Source of the DNA: Tildeniella torsiva UHER 1998/13D
GTDB taxonomy: Bacteria > Cyanobacteriota > Cyanobacteriia > Phormidesmidales > Phormidesmidaceae
DNA length: 64,000 nt
NCBI GenBank assembly: GCA_019358835.1
Contig: JAHHIH010000004.1
Span: 248,001 to 312,000 of the forward strand
Reading direction: 5' to 3'
Numbering within the stretch: the first letter of the stretch is position 1; each line of letters begins with the position of its first letter. Shown piece by piece: positions 57,490 to 64,000 of this stretch. Under the pieces are notes generated by a model that saw only the letters and a list, made by a program, of their open reading frames with translations, did not search any database and was not told the origin of the DNA. Made by a program: the position numbers and the translations under genes.

Positions 57490-58611
57490 ATGAGCCCACT
57501 GAACCTGGTTGTTGATCAACTCGTTGGCCCCGCTGCGGCTGCCCAGGCTGGTTTAGCCACTGCCCCAGCGCCCTTAGAGGGCTTAGCCGACTTTCTTGAA
57601 ATTCTGCAATTCCTGATTCGCGAACCCTCGGTAGTGGGTAGCGAAGACTCGTTTTTTCGGGTGCTGCGGCGCGAGCTAGACGAAGTGGGGGCCGAGGTCA
57701 GCTACTACCACGGTGTCTTAGTGGCCCAGGGTCGTCGCCCCCACGACCTGATGCTGTCGGCCCACATCGATCGCCACGGCCTGCTCTGCACCGGCCCTAA
57801 CGAATTTCAGTACGCCGCCTTTATTGCGGGCAACCAGGGCGAGTTGACGGGCGACTCGGTGTCGGAGCAAATGCTGCACACCATTGAGAACCGCTTTCAG
57901 GGGCAGCGGGTGCAGGCCCACCTGCCCTACACCGGCACCTACATCGGCCAGGGGATCATCACCAACTCCTACATTTGCCCCGAGCGCAAGAACCTGATCT
58001 TTGAGGTCGATGGGCTCGACTACCTTCAGCCCGGCACCCCAATCTCGTTTTTAGACCGCCTGCAATTTAAGGATGGCTACATTTCGGCCCAGCTCGACAA
58101 TGTGATTAGTGCCGCCATCATTATCTTTCTATTTCGCTGCGGGTTTGAGGGTACTGCCCTATTCACCGCCCAGGAAGAGTCGGGCCGCAGCTGGCGCTAC
58201 GCCCTGTCGTGGTTTCAGCGGCAGCGGATTGCGACCCAGCGGCTGGTGGCCCTCGACACCAGCCCTTACCACAGCCGCGAGGCCGCCGACGAGCAGCTCG
58301 TCACCCTGCGCCGCAAAGACGCCAGCGCCGACTTTGCCACTGAAATCACCCAGGAATTGGCCGATCGCTGCGATCGGCTCGGCATCGCCTACAGCTACAA
58401 AGACGACTACATCGCCGCCCAAAACCTGAGCCGCCCCAAGCCCTATTCCCTGGGCCGCACCGAGATGGGTCGCCTCACCGCCGCAACAGAGGGGTCGGTA
58501 ACAGGCACCACGCTGCAAATTCCCACCACCGAATACCACACCGCCACGGAGACGGCATCGCTGGCCTCGGTAGCAGCGGTAATTCGCCTATTGCAGACCT
58601 ATCTTGACTAA
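57490..58611 (+). CDS. M42-like/M20 family metallopeptidase
   Basis: A 373-aa zinc aminopeptidase-type protein. Metal ligands are visible in family order: LSAHIDRHG (first His, Asp), the bridging Asp in SAQLDNVISA (about residue 198), TAQEESGRS (Glu pair, about 228), LDTSPYHSR (Asp, about 257) and EYHTATE (C-terminal His, about 352). Start ATG 57490, after an earlier overlapping reading frame that looks fortuitous. Probably cytoplasmic peptide turnover; specificity is unknown. Confidence 0.87.
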   Translation: MSPLNLVVDQLVGPAAAAQAGLATAPAPLEGLADFLEILQFLIREPSVVGSEDSFFRVLRRELDEVGAEVSYYHGVLVAQGRRPHDLMLSAHIDRHGLLCTGPNEFQYAAFIAGNQGELTGDSVSEQMLHTIENRFQGQRVQAHLPYTGTYIGQGIITNSYICPERKNLIFEVDGLDYLQPGTPISFLDRLQFKDGYISAQLDNVISAAIIIFLFRCGFEGTALFTAQEESGRSWRYALSWFQRQRIATQRLVALDTSPYHSREAADEQLVTLRRKDASADFATEITQELADRCDRLGIAYSYKDDYIAAQNLSRPKPYSLGRTEMGRLTAATEGSVTGTTLQIPTTEYHTATETASLASVAAVIRLLQTYLD

Positions 58612-58808
58612 CCCAGGGGCGTTAAGGTTGATACAAAACCTCGGTCTTTAGGGTAAAACGCGGGTCATGCTATTAGAACAGCGTCCAAGAAACCAGGTTT
58701 GTCCCCACAGGCCGCCAGGTCATAATGGGGCAAGCCGTAACCGTTCCCTACCTAGGGTCGATGAGAACAGTTGCCTCAACATTAGCAGAGCTTGGTAAAG
58801 CCACAATC
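58612..58808. other. Spacer before the VapBC pair
   Basis: Nearly 200 bases with no gene. A longer in-frame extension of vapB back to 58725 exists but lacks homology; the promoter of the toxin-antitoxin pair should lie here. Confidence 0.4.
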
Positions 58809-59003
58809 ATGAAAACGAATATCGAAATTGATGAGAATCTGGTTGCCGATGCTTTGCGGGCGACCGGGCTAGAAACAACGGATAAGGTGGTCGAACTCGC
58901 CCTCCAGCTGTTGCTTCAAATCAAACGGCAGGAAGCTATCAAAGCCTTTCGGGGACAGCTGCCTTGGGATGGTGACCTAGATGCCGCAAGAACCGACGCA
59001 TGA
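58809..59003 (+). CDS. vapB: VapB-type antitoxin (DUF2191)
   Basis: A 64-aa antitoxin beginning MKTNIEIDENLVADALRATG. The ribbon-helix-helix-type pattern NIEIDENLVADALRATGLETTDKVVELAL binds DNA, and the C-terminal tail FRGQLPWDGDLDAAR binds the toxin. The gene overlaps vapC by 4 bases (ATGA). ATG 58809 is chosen as the start because the family begins MKTNIEID. Confidence 0.9.
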   Translation: MKTNIEIDENLVADALRATGLETTDKVVELALQLLLQIKRQEAIKAFRGQLPWDGDLDAARTDA

Positions 59004-59401
59004 TTTTAGTCGATTCCAGCGTGTGGATTGACTACTTCAACGGTCACAACACCCCCCAAGTCGAGCTACTTGATCAGCTGCTCAGCACACAACCTTTAGC
59101 GATTGGCGACATTATTCTCACTGAGGTTCTGCAAGGATTCCGCCAAGATGCCGACTATGTTACGGCTAGGCAACTCCTGACCTCACTGACTATATTTCAG
59201 CTAATTGATACTGACTTGGCCATCATCAGTGCCAATAACTTTCGTACCCTCCGCAAACGAGGTATCACAGTGCGAAAAACCGTCGATGTGATTATTGCCA
59301 CCTTTTGCATTGAAGCGAAGCACGCCCTCTTATTCTCCGATCGCGACTTTATTCCCTTCGTGCAGCATCTTGGCCTCAGTGCAGTACGAATGCCCGAATG
59401 A
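59000..59401 (+). CDS. vapC: VapC-type PIN-domain ribonuclease toxin
   Basis: A 133-aa PIN nuclease. MILVDSSVWIDYF holds the first Asp, ILTEVLQGF the Glu, KTVDVIIATFCIE the second Asp and FSDRDFIPF the last Asp, so the four-acid site is intact. VapC toxins cleave tRNA or rRNA. Overlap with vapB shows coupled translation. Confidence 0.93.
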   Translation: MILVDSSVWIDYFNGHNTPQVELLDQLLSTQPLAIGDIILTEVLQGFRQDADYVTARQLLTSLTIFQLIDTDLAIISANNFRTLRKRGITVRKTVDVIIATFCIEAKHALLFSDRDFIPFVQHLGLSAVRMPE

Positions 59402-59435
59402 CGAAAAGCCAGCGTCGGGGTTGGCTATCCAGCCA

Positions 59436-60314
59436 CTAGCCAGGGGATCCATCGCTGTCAATGCCGAGGGAAAGCTGGTAGATCGCTTTCTTAGGTTGTC
59501 CGGTGGCTTTGGCGAGCTGACGGCTGGCATCGGCGCGAGACATGCCTTGGCGCAGCAGCTGTTCCAGTTCTGCCCTGATGGCTTCATTTGAAAGGACGGG
59601 CGCTTCGCGCGGTGCGCCCTGAATCACGACGGTGAACTCGCCCTTGGGGGCTTCAGTCTGGTAGTGCGCTAGGGCGCTACCCAGGGTGCCGCGCCAAAAT
59701 TCCTCGAAGCGTTTGGTGAGTTCGCGACCCAGAGTAACGGGGCGATCGCTCCCCAGAGTCGCCACCAAATCCTCTATGGTTTTGAGCAGCTTGTGGGGCG
59801 CTTCGTAGAGCACAATGGTGCGATCTTCTTGGGCGATCGCCTCTAACCGCGCGGTTCTTTCTTTACCCTTGAGCGGTAGAAATCCCTCGAAAACAAAGCG
59901 ATCGCTGGGCAACCCCGCCACACACAGCGCCGTAATTGCCGCCGTTGGCCCCGGAATGGGGATCACCGGAATCTCTGCCTCCACGCAGGCTGCGATCAGC
60001 TCATAGCCAGGGTCAGAGATGCCTGGCATCCCCGCATCCGATACCAGCGCTACGGCGTGCTGGCGGGCTTGTAGGTGGTGCAGCACCTCGCCAATGCGGC
60101 TGTGGCGATTGTGCTCGTGGTAGCTAATCTGCGGCGTCGTGATTTGAAAATGCGCCAGCAGCTTGCCCGTGTGGCGGGTGTCTTCGGCGGCGATTAGATC
60201 GACCGACTGCAACATTCGCACCGCTCGAAAGGTCATATCTTCGAGGTTGCCCAACGGCGTGCCCACCACGTAGAGATGGCCAGGTTTGGGGTCAGAGTCG
60301 GGGGCCGGGGGCAT
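59436..60314 (-). CDS. rsmI: 16S rRNA (cytidine1402-2'-O)-methyltransferase RsmI
   Basis: A 292-aa SAM-dependent methyltransferase of the tetrapyrrole methylase fold, which modifies C1402 in the ribosomal decoding centre. YVVGTPLGNLEDMTFRA at the N-terminus, DLIAAEDTRHTGKLL, SDAGMPGISDPGYELI (about residues 92-107) and YEAPHKLLKTIEDL are hallmark motifs. C-terminus ends near a HIP1-type site. Convergent with vapC. Confidence 0.94.
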   Translation of the reverse strand: MPPAPDSDPKPGHLYVVGTPLGNLEDMTFRAVRMLQSVDLIAAEDTRHTGKLLAHFQITTPQISYHEHNRHSRIGEVLHHLQARQHAVALVSDAGMPGISDPGYELIAACVEAEIPVIPIPGPTAAITALCVAGLPSDRFVFEGFLPLKGKERTARLEAIAQEDRTIVLYEAPHKLLKTIEDLVATLGSDRPVTLGRELTKRFEEFWRGTLGSALAHYQTEAPKGEFTVVIQGAPREAPVLSNEAIRAELEQLLRQGMSRADASRQLAKATGQPKKAIYQLSLGIDSDGSPG

Positions 60315-60529
60315 GGGTGGTGGCAGTGTGGGCTAAGAGGTTTAGTGTAGCGTTGGCAAGTTAGAAGGTTGGCAGGTTAGAGGGTTCTTGCATTAAAGCG
60401 TGATCCTGCAACGGCAGGAGATCTGCTGGAAGGATGATGTTCCAAGACCTGCCCGCAGGGCAATCGCCCCCGGCCTTTGGTGAGCCATACTAAACAGCAG
60501 TGGTTGAGTCAGTGCAAAGGAGAGTCGTG

Positions 60530-61105
60530 ATGAAACACCTGAAAACCTGGGGATTGGTCTTTGGCGCAGCGGTCTTGACGGTGGGGTTATCCCCAGCTCT
60601 GGCACAGGTACCTGACGCTTTGGTAGCGGCTGAGAGCGCTCCGGCGGCTGAGGCGGCCCCGGTGTTAGAAACGACCACCTATGCCGATTTATTCTCCATC
60701 GCATTTCCGGCGGGGTGGCAGGTGAGCGAACAGACCGAGGCTCCCCAGCTTGTCGCCGATAGCGCCGGGGCCAGCGGCAGCCTACCCGCCATGCGCACCG
60801 AGGTCACCTGGCAGGAGGCTCCCCCGCGCGAGGTGGTGGGTGCATCGCTAGAGGCTCTGCGCGCCAAAGGCTACACCGTTACCCGCTACGATGCCGTCGC
60901 CATCGACGGGGTGACGGCTGTGCGCCTGTGGATTAGCGAAATTCCTGAGGAATTGCCCAACGCGTTTATCACCTATGTGGGCTATCCCACCGCCACCGCC
61001 ACCATTACCAGCTACTACGGCGACACCACGGGCAATATTGACCCGGTGCTCAATGCGATTCATCAGTCGTTTGCGCGATCGCAATCGACCAGCACGGCTC
61101 CCTAG
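60530..61105 (+). CDS. Exported PsbP-like/unknown cyanobacterial protein
   Basis: A 191-aa protein with a signal peptide ending at GLSPALA-QVP. After an Ala-rich linker, YADLFSIAFPAGWQVSEQT, MRTEVTWQEAPP and AVAIDGVTAVRLWISE suggest a small beta-rich domain like those of PsbP-fold or DcrB-like exported proteins (the phrase FSIAFPAGW is common in such proteins), but this is tentative. ATG 60530 overlaps GTGATG in an in-frame extension without signal character, so the ATG is preferred. Confidence 0.7.
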   Translation: MKHLKTWGLVFGAAVLTVGLSPALAQVPDALVAAESAPAAEAAPVLETTTYADLFSIAFPAGWQVSEQTEAPQLVADSAGASGSLPAMRTEVTWQEAPPREVVGASLEALRAKGYTVTRYDAVAIDGVTAVRLWISEIPEELPNAFITYVGYPTATATITSYYGDTTGNIDPVLNAIHQSFARSQSTSTAP

Positions 61106-61285
61106 GACAATGGATGGCTGCGGGGAGTATGAGGCTTAGGGTGCGAGGTCTAAGACAAAAACCGGCAACGCTAGATCTGAAACTCTAAGCCCTAGATCAC
61201 AATGCTTAACCCTGGGAGGGCACACTAACCCATACCCTATTTTTGGGGCGTGTTGCCCTGCGATCGCCACTAGCCAGGCAGTGTT

Positions 61286-62347
61286 ATGCAAATTGATTTT
61301 CACCACGGGGTCACCTATGTGTGCGCCCGGTTGGCCGGCTTTGAGCACCGAGAGGCCGACATTGTGGCCCACAGCGCTCAGTACGTCGATGACTCCACCC
61401 AGGCGGGGCTGATTCGCTTTGACAACGGGGCGATGTTTGACCGCATCAGCTCGGCCCACAAGCTGCTCGACTACCGCAACTTCAAAGAGCTAGCCAACTA
61501 CAAGGTGTGGATACCGTTTCACTTTTTGCCGGGCAACGGCGGGCTACCACCGGGGCAAGACCCACCCGGCAGCTTTATCGAAAAACTGATCTGTCGGCCC
61601 AATAGCCCCGTGGCCCAGGCGATGGTGCGCGAATGCATCGATCAGCGCTATCGCAGCTACGGTCTGCACCGCCTGGGCATTACCATGCATGTTTTTGTCG
61701 ATACCTGGGCCCACCAGGGGTTTGCGGGCGTGAGCCACGAAATCAACAGCGCTCGCGATCTAGTCGATGGCAATAATCAGCCCGACCAAAACCTGCGCAA
61801 TCGGCTGACCAACTTTTTTATTGGCGGGGCGCTGCCCCTGGGCCACGGCACGGTGCTCAGCAACCCTGACAAGCCCTACCTGCGATGGGGTTATACCAAT
61901 GGGCGAGGCGAAAAAATTCAGCGCGATAACCCTAGAGATTTTCTCGCAGCCACCAACGAAATGTGCCGGGCCCTGCAGCGGTACAGGGCGGGCGACCCCA
62001 ACGCCTCGGTTCCCGGCCTCCCCGAAGACGACCGGGCCAAAATTGCGGCGCTGTTTACCAGTCTGCAGGGCGAAGGCCCCGATCGCCATCAGCAGTGGCT
62101 CAGCCTCATTGCCCAGGGGCACTTTAGCTTTGGCCCGGCCCAGGTCAAGTACATTGCCAAGGGGCCGGGGTCTTGGAAGCAGATTGCCCTGGGCCTCGAT
62201 TGGGAGAGCGATCGCAAAGAGACCCGCCTGGCCTACTCGCCCGCATTTCTCACCAGTAACTGGAAGCTGTTTCACGACGCACTGCGGGCACATCACTTTT
62301 ATGTCGTCCATGATCTGCTGCCGCAGTATGGGATTTGTGTGGCGTAG
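61286..62347 (+). CDS. DUF6765 protein, possibly phospholipase C-like
   Basis: A 353-aa protein with repeated metal-ligand-like motifs: MQIDFHHGVTYVCARLAGF at the start, IVAHSAQYVDDS (HSxxxYxD) at about 28, and ITMHVFVDTWAHQGFAGVSH at about 132 (HxxxDxxxH). This pattern matches the DUF6765 family and also recalls zinc-dependent phospholipase C/P1 nuclease enzymes, in which similar residues bind three zincs. Whether it is an enzyme is not known. No signal peptide, so it is cytoplasmic. Confidence 0.8.
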   Translation: MQIDFHHGVTYVCARLAGFEHREADIVAHSAQYVDDSTQAGLIRFDNGAMFDRISSAHKLLDYRNFKELANYKVWIPFHFLPGNGGLPPGQDPPGSFIEKLICRPNSPVAQAMVRECIDQRYRSYGLHRLGITMHVFVDTWAHQGFAGVSHEINSARDLVDGNNQPDQNLRNRLTNFFIGGALPLGHGTVLSNPDKPYLRWGYTNGRGEKIQRDNPRDFLAATNEMCRALQRYRAGDPNASVPGLPEDDRAKIAALFTSLQGEGPDRHQQWLSLIAQGHFSFGPAQVKYIAKGPGSWKQIALGLDWESDRKETRLAYSPAFLTSNWKLFHDALRAHHFYVVHDLLPQYGICVA

Positions 62348-62349
62348 GG

Positions 62350-62430
62350 GAGTGGGGAGTCGATGGGTGAGGAAGGTGGGGTAGGTGAGGGAGTGGGGCG
62401 TGGGGCGTGGGGCGTGAGGGGCTGGAGCTT
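62350..62430. repeat. G-rich short-repeat tract
   Basis: GGGGAGT, GGGTGAGG and three copies of GGGGCGT in a row make up this stretch. It belongs to the same class of simple C/G-rich intergenic tracts as 40385-40450 and 18410-18510, and encodes nothing visible. Confidence 0.5.
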
Positions 62431-62517
62431 TTAGTTTTCCTGCGAAAACGGGCCTAAGATAAGGGGGGCAGGCTATGCTAAGCCTTGACCGATCGCGCCT
62501 ATTAGCAACAATTTCCT

Positions 62518-63540
62518 GTGGTTTCTCCCGTTATTTCTCGCCCTGCTCTGGATGTCTCACCGTCGCCATCGCCGCGCCCCAAGTCGGCGCTGCTAAGGCA
62601 GGGGTGGTGGTCATCGCTGCCGCGCCCCAAGCATCCCAAAATTTGGGGATTGGGTGTGGGCAGTTTAACCCTGGGCCTGATCAACGGTGCTTTGGTAATC
62701 TCGGCGGGAATTGGCCTGGTGGCCTATCAGCAGATTTTGCAGCTCTCGCCGCGCCAGCGCAAAGGGCTGATGCAGCGGCTTCAGCAGGGGCTGCCGCTGC
62801 CTGCGACTCCGCAGCAGCAGGCGTTGATGTTGGGTTTGGTCACGGGGGTTAGCACCTATACCTTTAGCGCCCTGTGGCACAGCACCCACTCGCTGCTGAT
62901 GGCGCTGCTGCTCACCGGGCAGGGGGCGCTGGCGCTGTTTGCGGTGGGGGCGCTGCTGCGATCGTCCCGCTCGGCAGAGCGTAGCGATGACCTGTGGGAT
63001 GCTGCCCCCGTCGCTCAGGTGGAGCACAATTTGGGGTTGCTGAGCCATCCCGACCCGCTGAAGCGGCTGGTGGCGGTGCGGCGGCTGGTGCGACTGGCCC
63101 AGGGGAATGAGGAGTATTTAGCGGGAATGTCGGTGCGATCGCACCTCCTCGACTGCTTTGCGATCCGGCTGGGGCAAGAGAGCGATGCGATCGTGCGATC
63201 GGCCTTAGAAGAGGGGCAGAGCTTACTGCGATCGGCCAAACCGCTACCGCCCAGTTCCGCTGCGGCCTTCGTTGTAGACTCCGCACCCAACGCCACTGAG
63301 CTGAAGCATCCAGCATTAGAAAATCAATGGGTTGCAGAACCAAGTCTTTCAGATTCCCTCAACCCTTCAGAATTGGGATATTTAGAAGCATTACCAGAGA
63401 AAATCAGCCTGGAGCAGGCTTCAGCGATCCCTTCTGAAGAACCACTAGCGGCATCTACAACCGCAGCACCGACTCGTGCGTCTGAACCCACTCCCAAAGG
63501 ACGGCGCACGGTCGAATACGTGGAATACTTAGACGTTTAA
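62518..63540 (+). CDS. Membrane protein with HEAT/armadillo-like region
   Basis: A 340-aa protein starting at GTG 62518. Two membrane segments (about residues 47-70 and 105-146) are followed by a helical soluble part, NLGLLSHPDPLKRLVAVRRLVRLAQGNEEY and CFAIRLGQESDAIVRSALEEGQ, which resembles HEAT/ARM repeats. The last 100 residues are low-complexity and end in RRTVEYVEYLDV. I know such proteins as cyanobacterial hypothetical ones only. It runs into thyX, 18 bases later. Confidence 0.75.
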   Translation: MVSPVISRPALDVSPSPSPRPKSALLRQGWWSSLPRPKHPKIWGLGVGSLTLGLINGALVISAGIGLVAYQQILQLSPRQRKGLMQRLQQGLPLPATPQQQALMLGLVTGVSTYTFSALWHSTHSLLMALLLTGQGALALFAVGALLRSSRSAERSDDLWDAAPVAQVEHNLGLLSHPDPLKRLVAVRRLVRLAQGNEEYLAGMSVRSHLLDCFAIRLGQESDAIVRSALEEGQSLLRSAKPLPPSSAAAFVVDSAPNATELKHPALENQWVAEPSLSDSLNPSELGYLEALPEKISLEQASAIPSEEPLAASTTAAPTRASEPTPKGRRTVEYVEYLDV

Positions 63541-63558
63541 ACCCTAGAAATCTGCGCT

Positions 63559-64000
63559 ATGGATCGCTTCACCGTTGAGGTCATTTCCCAGACCCCAAAC
63601 CCTCAACAGACCATGTACGCCGCCATGCACCAAGACTACGCCGAGGGCTTTGTGGCGCACGATCGCGACGCATGGCCCAGCGAAGAGCGCTGCGGCGAAA
63701 TCTTAGTCACTAGTCTGCTCAAGGGCGGACGTGGCCACTACGGCCCGCTAGAGCACCCGCAGATCGTGTTTAATGTGGGCTGGTTTCCCCACAGCACCAT
63801 GCAGCAGATTCGTACTCATCGGGTGGGTGTCAGCTTCGATGTGCAGAGTTTTCGCTACACCGGGCAGCGCATTCTCGATGTGGTAGATGGCAAGCGCGAG
63901 GTTGAAGAGGTGTTTTATCTGCGGCCCCTGGGCTTCTACAGCGATCGCCAGGGCAAGAAGTACGAGTACACCGCCGAAGCGCGCCAGCAGGATGTTGACT
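63559..64000 (+). CDS. thyX: FAD-dependent thymidylate synthase ThyX (cut at window end)
   Basis: The first 147 codons from ATG 63559, running past the end of the window. ThyX makes dTMP using FAD and NADPH. The family motif is present as QIRTHRVGVSFDVQSFRYTG (RHRxxSxxxxS region), preceded by GHYGPLEHPQIVF and FVAHDRDAWPSEER. It lies 18 bases after the preceding membrane-protein gene in the same direction, so they may be cotranscribed. Not listed as a complete frame because the stop codon is beyond the window. Confidence 0.95.
   Translation, partial: MDRFTVEVISQTPNPQQTMYAAMHQDYAEGFVAHDRDAWPSEERCGEILVTSLLKGGRGHYGPLEHPQIVFNVGWFPHSTMQQIRTHRVGVSFDVQSFRYTGQRILDVVDGKREVEEVFYLRPLGFYSDRQGKKYEYTAEARQQDVD

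Noticed and set aside
57282-57515. 77-codon frame before the M42-like peptidase
   Set aside because: It overlaps the peptidase start and the Rrf2 promoter, and the sequence is low-complexity.
62350-62430. Possible CRISPR-like repeat
   Set aside because: The G-rich words are short and irregular with no spacers between identical repeats.

Overview
The window is cyanobacterial chromosome. It opens with photosystem I genes (psaA, psaB, psaL, psaI), is dense in the HIP1 octamer GCGATCGC, and carries typical cyanobacterial families (DUF4079, acyl-lipid desaturase, GH15/phosphorylase-kinase-like protein, ThyX). High GC, C-rich intergenic tracts and mixed-strand short operons suggest a filamentous Leptolyngbya/Nodosilinea/Phormidium-like strain. 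This placement is inferred from sequence character only. No rRNA, tRNA or CRISPR array was recognised.

Layout. 1-6.6 kb: a terminator of an upstream gene, a structured non-coding stretch, then the PSI block psaA-psaB-psaL-psaI ending at a clear terminator. 6.8-9.4 kb: a KefF/KefC-type quinone reductase and K+/H+ antiporter pair. 9.5-21.5 kb: mixed housekeeping genes (methyltransferase, Tat-exported intradiol dioxygenase, MurJ, UvrD-type helicase, M23 murein hydrolase, Lrp-LysE exporter pair, DUF4079 protein) with small proteins and a palindromic repeat element. 21.7-24.2 kb: a TAP-like hydrolase that has lost its N-terminus to an IS5-family element, whose transposase has one in-frame stop. 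24.3-26.7 kb: a fatty acid desaturase divergent from an unusual TetR regulator whose C-terminal half looks like an inactive tyrosine recombinase; two related palindromic sites and a strong leader hairpin lie between them. 27-33.4 kb: an EAL protein, GNAT, PhzF, YdcF, a MocR-type regulator and a TfoX-like protein. 33.4-39 kb: trehalose synthase/maltokinase divergent from amylomaltase, which with the GH15 protein at 48-52 kb forms a scattered alpha-glucan set. 39-46.6 kb: ACT protein, DODA-type dioxygenase, glutathionyl-hydroquinone reductase, TlyA, TPR and FecR proteins, and a large unusual membrane hydrolase. 47.6-48.3 kb: HigBA toxin-antitoxin. 51.8-52.8 kb: an AT-rich HNH protein, probably acquired. 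52.8-64 kb: MFS exporter, EEP nuclease/phosphatase, endonuclease III, an Rrf2-CysK operon, an M42-like peptidase, VapBC, RsmI, secreted and unknown proteins, and the start of thyX.

The points I consider most worth checking are the TetR/inactive-recombinase fusion facing a desaturase, the four-gene PSI block with divergent PsaL and a longer PsaA loop, the hydrolase with inserted membrane helices and a beta-repeat domain, the AT-rich HNH gene, and small proteins of 38 to 60 residues that standard gene calling may miss.
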